From NCBI GenBank assembly GCA_017459225.1, contig JAFUDL010000553.1:1-17000 (forward strand): a DNA stretch of 17,000 nt, written 5' to 3'. Below the pieces are notes generated by a model. That model was not told the DNA's origin. It did not search any database and saw only the letters and a list, made by a program, of their open reading frames with translations. This DNA comes from Kiritimatiellia bacterium (GTDB lineage: Bacteria > Verrucomicrobiota > Kiritimatiellia > RFP12 > UBA1067). Positions within the stretch are counted from its first letter, which is position 1. Every line of letters begins with the position of its first letter. Made by a program: the position numbers and the translations under genes. Positions 1 to 7,183 of the stretch are shown in pieces.

Positions 1-22
1 CGGACGTGAGGAGAACTCGGAA

Positions 23-52
23 TTGACAGGAAAAAAAATCGTATAATATACG
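23..52 (+). promoter_or_regulatory. Putative sigma70-type promoter of the exported-enzyme operon
   Basis: TTGACA lies at 23-28 and TATAAT at 42-47. That spacer is 13 nt, shorter than usual; an alternative -10 at 47-52 (TATACG) gives an 18-nt spacer. The ribosome binding site GAAAGG (65-70) sits 9 nt before the ATG at 80, so a leader of roughly 25 nt is expected. The TATAAT box resembles those at 7143 and 16690. Confidence 0.5.
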
Positions 53-79
53 CAAAACAACCCAAGAAAGGTAGATTCC

Positions 80-1408
80 ATGACAACAGGAAAAGCACTC
101 AATGGAAAGCCGTATGCGGGAAATCCGCACGTACGGTTTGATGAGGGGGAAGTCGCATCGGCGGCAACGCCGAGGCGTGGGTCTCTACTCTACACACTAG
201 CGGCGGTCGCGGCAAGTGCGGCGCTTCCGCTGGCGGTGGACGCCGCAAGCATTTCCATCGACGGCGTACGGCAGCAGTTGCCGTGGAGCAGCAATGTCGA
301 TGTCACGTACACCGTGACCGACGGTGACGGTTGTTTCGACACCAGGGTGGGCAGGGTCCTAATCAAGAGCGTCGTAAACGGGGTCGAGTATGTCGCCTAC
401 GACGGCATTTCCAGTCCTGGGCGGCATACCGTCGCATGGACGAATCCGCCACAGGGCGTGAAATGCGACGACTGCAAGATGTCAGCCGAGCTGTACATAT
501 CCGATCCAGTTCCTTCTGGCGACGACTACATGGTCGTAGATCTCGTGACTGGCGCCGTCACCTACGAGGGGCTCTTCGTGCCGAACGAGAAGTTCGCCTC
601 CTTCACGGGGCAGCAGCTCTCCAATGCACGCTACAACACCGACAAGTACAAGACCACCCACATGGTCCTGCGCAAGATACCCAAGGGCACCTACAAGGCA
701 AAGCGGGGAACTGGGGCGTTCAAGAGCTGGACGACCGACAAGGACTTCTACATCGGAATCTTCTGCTGGACGACGGCGCAGTACGGGCACGTGATCAAGC
801 GGACGAACGGCCAGGACGCCACTCCATGGTCGGACTACAGCCTGAAATCCCGCAGATGGAGACCTTGCGACATTCGCGGCAACACGGTTCCGTCTGGAAA
901 GGTCGCGACGTATCCCGGTGCGGATGCCGCTATCGACGCGAAGAAGTGGCGTCCGCTTGAACTCCTCAATGCGAAGACGGGGATGAACTTTGACGTCCCC
1001 ACCGAGCTGATGCACGAGATCGCCTGCCGCGCGGGCACTACGACCACGTTCTTCTGGGGGAACGACGCGTCGCTCGCCCCGCAATACGCGGTCTATGGGA
1101 TTTCGGGGCGCAACACCGATTCGCAGTATGCCGATCCGCCCGGCACGAGAAAGCCCAACGCCTGGGGGCTTTACGACATGGTCGGCAACGACTGGCAGTG
1201 GTGCAGGACGTATGTGGGCGAGAGCGAACCGCCTGACGTGTTCACGCCCGGCAAGGGTTCGTCCGACCGCTGGTACGTGCGAGGGGAGAACATCTACCCC
1301 ACTGACCCGACGCGATTGTCTTCTGACGTGCGGAGCTCTGCGTTCACCAGCAGCGGCGTTGGGTACAGCTTCCGCGCGGCGTACGTCGTGCCCAACGCGG
1401 GCAAGTGA
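80..1408 (+). CDS. Exported SUMF1/FGE-like domain protein with an intron-derived N-terminus
   Basis: 442 aa. Residues 10-38 are the translation of a group II intron 3' end (see 107-193). A hydrophobic, alanine-rich signal-peptide core follows (about 39-55). Residues about 57-165 form a beta-rich domain of the kind found ahead of SUMF1 domains in PVC bacteria, ending in GDDYMVVDL and GAVTYEGL. From M195 to the end there is an FGE-sulfatase (SUMF1) fold: the GLYDMVGNDWQWC motif near 362-376 matches the family's GLYDMxGNVWEWC, and GYSFRAAYV near the C-terminus matches the usual GFR ending. The cysteine pair of true formylglycine-generating enzymes, expected between the RGG-like motif (here YVRGEN) and the C-terminal GFR, is absent, so it is probably a structural or binding SUMF1 protein and not a sulfatase activator. 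It is first in a colinear operon, 46 nt before the next likely start. The ATG at 80 is supported by GAAAGG. If the intron could splice, the true gene would differ. Confidence 0.8.
   Translation: MTTGKALNGKPYAGNPHVRFDEGEVASAATPRRGSLLYTLAAVAASAALPLAVDAASISIDGVRQQLPWSSNVDVTYTVTDGDGCFDTRVGRVLIKSVVNGVEYVAYDGISSPGRHTVAWTNPPQGVKCDDCKMSAELYISDPVPSGDDYMVVDLVTGAVTYEGLFVPNEKFASFTGQQLSNARYNTDKYKTTHMVLRKIPKGTYKAKRGTGAFKSWTTDKDFYIGIFCWTTAQYGHVIKRTNGQDATPWSDYSLKSRRWRPCDIRGNTVPSGKVATYPGADAAIDAKKWRPLELLNAKTGMNFDVPTELMHEIACRAGTTTTFFWGNDASLAPQYAVYGISGRNTDSQYADPPGTRKPNAWGLYDMVGNDWQWCRTYVGESEPPDVFTPGKGSSDRWYVRGENIYPTDPTRLSSDVRSSAFTSSGVGYSFRAAYVVPNAGK
107..193 (+). mobile_element. Group II intron 3' end (domains V and VI), embedded in a CDS
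   Basis: Domain V: 107-115 pairs with 131-139, containing the AGC catalytic triad (108-110) with its G-U wobble (G109-T137). A two-nucleotide AC bulge (129-130) follows, then a distal helix 116-119 with 125-128 capped by a GAAA loop. Domain VI: 143-150 pairs with 182-190, leaving A187 as a single bulged adenosine. A GCAA tetraloop caps a perfect 6-bp stem (158-163 with 168-173). A187 is seven bases from a likely 3' boundary after C193 (ending TAC). All these features are seen directly and match bacterial group II introns. No intron-encoded reverse transcriptase or 5' end is visible; only 106 nt lie upstream and they look like promoter and leader. The 27 nt before 107 may also be intron. The simplest reading is a 5'-truncated retro-insertion or a decayed intron. 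Confidence 0.85.
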
Positions 1409-1454
1409 GTGAAAGCAAGGCATGATTTCTCAAATCAAAAACAAGGAAAAGAAA

Positions 1455-3032
1455 ATGGTACAGGTAAGCAAGAAGTTCAAGACGGCGATGGCCGTGGTGA
1501 TTTCCGCGGCCGCAGGACTGGCGGCTACGCAGGCAGATGCAGTCTCGCCGGTCGTCACGCATTCGCTTGACACGACAGTTGCGGCTTCATTGGGCGAGAA
1601 GTTCCCAGAGACGATGCGCGGCGGAACGTGGAAGGTGATCTACTCGTCGGCGGAAGGTCCGGAAGGGCGGGCGCTCGAAGTGCTCACCAAGCGGGCGGGG
1701 ACGTATTTCCTGCGCGAGGCGCATTTCGCGACGCCGTTCGTGCTGCCGCTTGAGAAGGACGGCGGCGATGTCGTCGACACGAAGCGCGACGCATTCGTGA
1801 TCGGCGTCCCCGCGAAGAACGCGACGCTGCGGGCGATTCTCGGCGAGAAGAAAGTTCCCGCAGGCGGGTATCTCATCAAGACGATGCGCAAGAACGGACG
1901 CAACATCGTCATCATAGCCGGCGACAATCCCTCTGCAGTGCTCTGGGGCGTGTTCGACTTCCTCGATGTGGTCGTTCCCGACCTTGAAGCACGGCTGAAG
2001 AACGCCCACTGCTGCTACCCCGGCACGTTCTTCAGGAGCGAGAAGATTCCGTCATACGAATACGCCACGGCTCCCGAGACGCCGGTGAGAAGCGCCTGGA
2101 CGTGGGGTCATGTCATCAACGACTACAATGCGTCGTTCCGCGAGATGGCGCGCGCCCGCTTCAACCGGGCGATCATCTGGAACGACCGTCAGATCGTGAA
2201 CGCAAAAGAGGTCGTCGACTGCGCCCACAGCTGGGGCATCGAGATCTATTGGGGATTCCATTGGGGCTGGGGCATCGAGTTCAACGACATCAGCAAGCTC
2301 GACCAGCTCTCCGACTCAATTGTGGATGAATGGCGGCGCATCTGGAAGCCGATGGGCGGCGACGGCATATACTTCCAGAGCTTCACCGAGACGAGCGCGC
2401 AGGAGATGGGTGGGCGCCTGATCGCCGACATCGTGACGGAGCTCGTGAACAAGACGACGAAGAAGATACACGACGAATCGCCGAAGACGGACATCATCTT
2501 CGGCCTCCATGCCTCCTCCATCCACAAGAAGGGCGCAACCGAGGCGATTGCGCGAACCGATCCTTCCCTTGAAATCCTCTGGGAGGACTGCGGCGCCTTC
2601 CCGTTCCACGACACTGGCCTCTCGCCGAACATGATCACGTACTGCGACAAGATCCTCGCGCTCACGCCGTCCGTTGGATTCTGCTGGAAGGCGCAGCTCC
2701 GCATCGACTGGAGCCACTTCAGGCGTCCTCTTGCGGGCCCGTTCCTGCTTGGCTGCGCCAGCGAGCAACTGATCGAGCGCGACCGCGCGCTTACGCTTCC
2801 GCGCCATGTGCAGATCGACGAGTATTGGATCAAGAACGGCAAGTGGGCGTATGACTTCGTGAAGCACGTACGCGCGGGCAAGCATCAGCCGAAGGAGTAC
2901 AGCGCCGTGGCGGAGTACAACCCGCCGTACAGCTTCGCGACGTTCTGCCAGTCCGAGCTCTTCTGGAGCACGAAGGACTCCTGGGACGAGATCGCCCGCC
3001 GCGCCCGCGCACGGGCGAGGCCGGAGAAATAA
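1455..3032 (+). CDS. Exported glycoside-hydrolase-like protein (GH67/GH84/GH20-type fold)
   Basis: 525 aa from the ATG at 1455, chosen because AAGGA (1443-1447) lies 7 nt upstream and the signal peptide then begins properly (VSKKFK, hydrophobic run, ADA cleavage near residue 30). An in-frame ATG at 1422 has its AAGG almost touching it. Residues about 90-175 resemble the alpha/beta domain found before the barrel in alpha-glucuronidases and hexosaminidases; the stretch IVIIAGDNPSAVLWGVFDFL is typical. The rest looks like a TIM barrel with aromatic-rich loops (WGFHWGWG). Candidate acidic catalytic residues are E312 (in FTETS) and E377-D378 (in LWEDCG). I cannot assign a GH family or substrate. 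It is second in the exported-enzyme operon, 40 nt before the next gene. Confidence 0.72.
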   Translation: MVQVSKKFKTAMAVVISAAAGLAATQADAVSPVVTHSLDTTVAASLGEKFPETMRGGTWKVIYSSAEGPEGRALEVLTKRAGTYFLREAHFATPFVLPLEKDGGDVVDTKRDAFVIGVPAKNATLRAILGEKKVPAGGYLIKTMRKNGRNIVIIAGDNPSAVLWGVFDFLDVVVPDLEARLKNAHCCYPGTFFRSEKIPSYEYATAPETPVRSAWTWGHVINDYNASFREMARARFNRAIIWNDRQIVNAKEVVDCAHSWGIEIYWGFHWGWGIEFNDISKLDQLSDSIVDEWRRIWKPMGGDGIYFQSFTETSAQEMGGRLIADIVTELVNKTTKKIHDESPKTDIIFGLHASSIHKKGATEAIARTDPSLEILWEDCGAFPFHDTGLSPNMITYCDKILALTPSVGFCWKAQLRIDWSHFRRPLAGPFLLGCASEQLIERDRALTLPRHVQIDEYWIKNGKWAYDFVKHVRAGKHQPKEYSAVAEYNPPYSFATFCQSELFWSTKDSWDEIARRARARARPEK

Positions 3033-3072
3033 CTGAAACTGAAAAGAAGACGAACAGGAAGGGAGGGTGAAC

Positions 3073-4788
3073 ATGATGGTCAGATTTGGCTGCATTTTCG
3101 CAATGGTTTCCTTGACGGTTGCGACGACGGCATGGGGGGATGCAGCGGCGGCGGCGCATGCCGGGGGAGCATGCCGTCCAAAGGCGCTTGTGATCATGCT
3201 GGACGGACTCCGCGGCGACGCGGTGGAGAACCTTGAAATGCCGCACCTCCAAAGGCTGATTGCGGGCAAGTGGCAGCCGGGGTACAAGTGCGCATGGTCG
3301 CTTGGCGCGAACACGATCCGCGACGGCAGTACGGAAAGCGCCCCGAACCACGTCGCCATCGCCACGGGCATGACGGTGAAGAAGACCGGCATCTCGTGGA
3401 ATCCCGACCTGCTGAGCCGCGGGACGCGCCTGCCGACCTGGCTCGCCCGCCTTGCGAAGGCGCGTCCCGGCACCAGGCCGCTGCACATCTTCTCGTGGTA
3501 CGGCGATCTGCGCATGAGCCCAGACTACGGCGTGAAGTTCATCTTCGACAGAGACGACGCGAACGCAAAGGAACTTGCCGGGATCGTGGCGCGCGACGAT
3601 GCGCCGGACGCCATCATGTGGTACATCGACCGTCCAGACCACGCCGGGCATGGATTCGGGTACTATCCCTACACGCCGGAGTATCGCACGGCGTTGAAAG
3701 TCTGCGACGGCGAAATCGGCGGCGTGCTAAATGCGATTGCAGCGCGCAGGACGTTCGCGGAGGAGGACTGGCTCGTGATAGTGACGGCGGACCATGGCGG
3801 CTGGGATCGCCACCACGGACAGCTGACCACGCAGTGCTACACGATTCCGTTCATCGTCGCGGGGCGCCACGTGGCGCATGGACGCATCCCCGGCGTGCCG
3901 CACAACTACGTCGCCGCACCGACGGCGCTTGCGCAATTCGGGGTCGACATCTCCAAGATCGGCTTTGACGGCAAGGTGCGCGGAGACGTCGCCGCGCCTG
4001 CGGAGAAGGAGAGGGAACTGAAGGACGGACTGGCGGTGTACCTGCCGTTTAACGGCGATGCTAAAGTTGAGATGCGCGGGAAGGCTAAACTGCTTGCGGA
4101 AGGTGGCAGATTCGGCGGAGCGCTGCGCGTTTCCGCGAGCACGAACGAGGCTGGGTGCGCGTGCCTGAAGGGCTCCGAGGCTCTCAAGTTCGAGAACGGG
4201 GCGGAGTTCTCGTTCGCCCTGTGGGTGCGCACGTTCGAGAAGCAGGTCGGCGATCCCGTAGTTCTCGGCAACAAGGACTGGAGCGCTGGCTCTAGACCGG
4301 GAATCGCTCTCATTGCCCCCGACCACGTTGACATGTCGCGCACGTCCGGTTACAGCTGCAAGGTCAGGGGATTCAACAGCCACGGCTTCTTGCTGAACTG
4401 CGGACGCGAAGGCCGGAAGCGCCACGACCTTGGCGTGTACAATCCTGATTTCGGCGAATGGATCTTCTATGCGGCGACGCGCGGAGCGGACGGCGTGATG
4501 CGCCTCTACCAGGGGCGCAAGGACGGCTATCTCTACTGCGTTGCGGACGATCTTTCGGACATCGCGTTCAAGACTGGGCTTCCGTTCTTCATTGGACAGG
4601 ACGGCACGGGCAAGTACAAGCACCCGTTCGTCGGGGACGTTGATGACGTGGCGATCTGGACGCGCACTCTCACGCACGGCGAGGTGCAGCGTATCTGGGA
4701 AGCGGGGCGTCGCGGCGTGAGCCTCGGCGGAATCGTAGGCGCATCGCCGCTGGAGATCGCCGTAACTTCGAAAGGGAAGTCAGAATGA
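3073..4788 (+). CDS. Exported ENPP-type phosphodiesterase with C-terminal LamG-like domain
   Basis: 571 aa. The ATG at 3073 lies 6 nt after GGAGG (3062-3066); an in-frame GTG at 3067 abuts that site and is less likely. After a signal peptide comes an alkaline-phosphatase-superfamily domain (about 37-310) of the type I phosphodiesterase/nucleotide pyrophosphatase kind. Metal and catalytic candidates, in order: D44 (MLDGLRGD), S89 as nucleophile in SAPNH (usually TxPNH), D186 and H190 (DRPDHAGHG), D240-H241 (TADHGG), H277 (PHNYVAAPT). Residues about 315-555 resemble a concanavalin/LamG jelly roll (LPFNGD, then FSFALWVR, then WIFYAATR, then DVDDVAIWTRTLT), likely for glycan or surface binding. 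Its stop overlaps the next ATG (ATGA), suggesting translational coupling. The last 14 residues resemble the start of the gene at 16704 (see findings). Confidence 0.85.
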   Translation: MMVRFGCIFAMVSLTVATTAWGDAAAAAHAGGACRPKALVIMLDGLRGDAVENLEMPHLQRLIAGKWQPGYKCAWSLGANTIRDGSTESAPNHVAIATGMTVKKTGISWNPDLLSRGTRLPTWLARLAKARPGTRPLHIFSWYGDLRMSPDYGVKFIFDRDDANAKELAGIVARDDAPDAIMWYIDRPDHAGHGFGYYPYTPEYRTALKVCDGEIGGVLNAIAARRTFAEEDWLVIVTADHGGWDRHHGQLTTQCYTIPFIVAGRHVAHGRIPGVPHNYVAAPTALAQFGVDISKIGFDGKVRGDVAAPAEKERELKDGLAVYLPFNGDAKVEMRGKAKLLAEGGRFGGALRVSASTNEAGCACLKGSEALKFENGAEFSFALWVRTFEKQVGDPVVLGNKDWSAGSRPGIALIAPDHVDMSRTSGYSCKVRGFNSHGFLLNCGREGRKRHDLGVYNPDFGEWIFYAATRGADGVMRLYQGRKDGYLYCVADDLSDIAFKTGLPFFIGQDGTGKYKHPFVGDVDDVAIWTRTLTHGEVQRIWEAGRRGVSLGGIVGASPLEIAVTSKGKSE

Positions 4789-7043
4789 ACATGCGAAAAC
4801 TGGTTGCAGTCGTGGCAAGTGCGGCGTCCATTGTGTGCATGGGGGCTGGTCAGGACGACGCATGGATCGCGTCCATCCGCAGGGACCATCCGCGGATGTT
4901 CTTCAACGCGGAGACGTGGCCGCAGGTGAAGGCGCGCGCCGAAGGGCCTGCGCGCGCGGCGCGCGACGCCCTGCTGAAGCGCTGCGACAAGTACCCCGAA
5001 GATCCCGTATGCTCGGACTACGGCCCCGTCGAGTTCCGCGAGGTGAAGACCGCAGGCGGTACGCACAAGACCACGGCGGCCACGCCGATCAAGAACGTGA
5101 AGGAGTGGGGCTCGCAGGCAGCGGAGTGCGCGCTCGCGTGGCGTTTCACGGGCGAGCGCAAGTACCTCGACAAGGCGCGCAAGATGCTGGAGTCCAGCGT
5201 GGCCGCATACCATGCCGCGTACGCCAACCGGCGCGCCGTCAACTGGTACTCCACCTCGCGCATCCTCGCGCTGTGTGCCTATGACTGGATATGGGAGGGA
5301 CTCACCCCCGACGAGCGCAAGGCGATCATCGTCCCGCTTGTGCAGCACATCGAGGACATCCAGCCGGGGAAGGGCAAGCCCGCGATCATCCGCCGCGACT
5401 TGGGCGGTATCGAGAGCGGATTCTACGGCGTGCCGAGCCTTCTCTGGTATTCCGGCCTCGCGTCGTTCGGCGACGGATTCTGCGACAACCTCGCCACGTC
5501 GCATCTGCGACGCGGACACAACCTCTGTCTGAAGCTGCTGAAGTTACGCAACGATGGGGCGGGCGACGACGGCTCGCACTCCTCCTCCGTGCCCGGATAC
5601 TCCATGGGGGCCTACCCGTGGGCGCACTTCAATTTCTTCCACACATGGCTCTCCGCGACGGGCGAGAACCTCGCGTCCAAGTATCCCGGCCTCGCGCTCT
5701 TCCCCAACTGGATCTACTGGACGTGGATTCCAAATGCGTCCAATCCGTCGATGCCGCTCTATTGCGGATTCGGCGACGATCCGCATACGCAGAACGCCCT
5801 CAGCGTGGGACGCCTCTACGAACATACGGCGCAGTACATCCACTTCTTCCGCGAAGCGAACCCCGCCGCCGCCCGTCTCGCCGCCTCGCTGCGCGATCGC
5901 GCGCCTGCGCAGTACATCTTGAATACCTGGCCCGTGTATCCCTTCCTCTTCGGCGGAGGGGACGACGGCGTGAAACCGTATTCGGATGTCGAACTCGAGA
6001 ACCTGCCGCTCCACGCGCGCCACTTCGAGGGGCTCGGGCAGTTCATCATGCGTTCGGGATGGAAGCCCGACTCCACCTACTGCACCTTCACCGCCGGCGC
6101 ATCGCTCCGTCAGCACAAGCACTATGACGAGAACAATTTCACCATCTACAAGCACGACTTCCTCGCCATCGACTCCGGCACGCGCGGCGTGGAGACCGAC
6201 TGGAACCTGCGCTACTACTATTCGCAGACCATCGCCCACAACTGCATCCTCATCCGCCGCCAGAAGGAACCCATCCCGGCTTATTGGGGACCCGTCTACA
6301 ACGGACCCGAGGGAAAGTTCAACGACGGCGGCATGTACAAAGGCAGCGCGAAGGTGCTCGCCTTCGAGACGAACGACTCATTCACTTACATCGCCTCGGA
6401 CGCCACATCCCTCTACGGAAGCAAATGCACCGAAGCCGTCCGGCAGTTCGTCCATCTCCTGCCCGACACGTTTGTCGTCTATGACCGCGTCGGCGCGGCG
6501 AACGCGAACGACGGCAAGGCGTGGCTGCTGCATTTCGTGAACGAGCCCCGCGTGGACGGCAGGTGTGCCGTCGCCGACTGCGGCAAGGGCCGTCTTTTCT
6601 GCGAGGCGATTCTGCCTGCGGATGCGAAGCTGGAAAAGATCGGCGGACCCGGCAAGGAGTTCTGGTCGAACGGCAGGAACTGGGAACCGGACGAGGCGTT
6701 TCTCGCGTCCGCCGCGCAGCAGTCGAAGCGCACGGGACGCGGCCCCTACTACGGCGCGTGGCGGCTTGAGGTTGCACCCGGCGCGCCGCGTCAGAACGAC
6801 CGGTTCCTGCATGTCCTTACGGCAGCGGATACGTCCGTTTCGTCCGCCCCGCAGACGCGGAAGGTCGTCAAGGACGGCATGGACGGCGTGATCGTCACGT
6901 TGCCCGCCTCCTCAGGCGGAACCGTCGAGGTCACGGTTCTTTTCAACCGTGAAGGGCCCGTTGGCGGAATGATCGCCATCGGCAAGGACGCGCCCTTGCG
7001 TCCGTTCACCACGGCCATCCAGCCCCAGAGCGGTATTTTCTGA
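4785..7043 (+). CDS. Exported heparinase II/III-family lyase
   Basis: 752 aa with an N-terminal signal peptide (MNMRKLVAVVASAASIV, cleavage near GAG). GGGAAG (4774-4779) lies 5 nt before the ATG, inside the preceding gene. The N-terminal part (about 30-390) is an alpha-helical toroid of the chondroitin AC/alginate lyase type; the rest is beta-sandwich. Family-typical segments are GLGQFIMRSGW, then RQHKHYDENNF (H444, H446), then HDFLAIDSGTRG, then IAHNCILI (H485). Such enzymes cleave uronic-acid-containing polysaccharides by beta-elimination in the periplasm or outside the cell. Which lyase family (PL12, PL15, PL17, PL21) it belongs to cannot be decided by eye. It closes the first exported-enzyme cluster, and the accessory block begins 140 nt downstream. 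Confidence 0.87.
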   Translation: MNMRKLVAVVASAASIVCMGAGQDDAWIASIRRDHPRMFFNAETWPQVKARAEGPARAARDALLKRCDKYPEDPVCSDYGPVEFREVKTAGGTHKTTAATPIKNVKEWGSQAAECALAWRFTGERKYLDKARKMLESSVAAYHAAYANRRAVNWYSTSRILALCAYDWIWEGLTPDERKAIIVPLVQHIEDIQPGKGKPAIIRRDLGGIESGFYGVPSLLWYSGLASFGDGFCDNLATSHLRRGHNLCLKLLKLRNDGAGDDGSHSSSVPGYSMGAYPWAHFNFFHTWLSATGENLASKYPGLALFPNWIYWTWIPNASNPSMPLYCGFGDDPHTQNALSVGRLYEHTAQYIHFFREANPAAARLAASLRDRAPAQYILNTWPVYPFLFGGGDDGVKPYSDVELENLPLHARHFEGLGQFIMRSGWKPDSTYCTFTAGASLRQHKHYDENNFTIYKHDFLAIDSGTRGVETDWNLRYYYSQTIAHNCILIRRQKEPIPAYWGPVYNGPEGKFNDGGMYKGSAKVLAFETNDSFTYIASDATSLYGSKCTEAVRQFVHLLPDTFVVYDRVGAANANDGKAWLLHFVNEPRVDGRCAVADCGKGRLFCEAILPADAKLEKIGGPGKEFWSNGRNWEPDEAFLASAAQQSKRTGRGPYYGAWRLEVAPGAPRQNDRFLHVLTAADTSVSSAPQTRKVVKDGMDGVIVTLPASSGGTVEVTVLFNREGPVGGMIAIGKDAPLRPFTTAIQPQSGIF

Positions 7044-7139
7044 TAGGAAGTAGCCTCGCGCCGTTGCAACGAACGTAGAACGAATGAAGTGTGAACTTTT
7101 GTTCGACGTCTTCCGCAGTGGAGCAAGGGTGCGTATTTT

Positions 7140-7148
7140 TGATATAAT
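7140..7148 (+). promoter_or_regulatory. Extended -10 promoter for the accessory block
   Basis: TATAAT (7143-7148) is preceded by TG at 7140-7141, an extended -10. It lies in the 140-nt gap between the lyase stop (7043) and the probable start at 7184, giving a leader of about 30 nt. No good -35 is seen. The gap also holds a 10-bp palindrome (CGTTGCAACG, near 7062-7071). I see no convincing terminator for the upstream operon. Confidence 0.5.
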
Positions 7149-7183
7149 ATGCGGTGGCATTTGAAAGTGAGAATGAACGATTT

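Noticed and set aside
1..106. A full-length group II intron within the window
   Set aside because: No 5' consensus, domain I or reverse transcriptase is visible; the upstream bases look like a promoter and ribosome site. Only domains V and VI can be supported here.
482..1423. Long open frame on the minus strand opposite the SUMF1-like gene, and similar long minus-strand frames opposite 2316-3515, 3727-4677, 4533-5519, 5544-6239, 13255-14253 and 15046-16917
   Set aside because: They mirror GC-rich codon bias of real + strand genes with recognisable motifs; their translations are Arg/Ala/Val-rich with no domain.
1422..1454. ATG 1422 as start of the glycoside-hydrolase-like gene
   Set aside because: The AAGG before it is almost adjacent, while ATG 1455 has AAGGA at 7 nt and a proper signal peptide.
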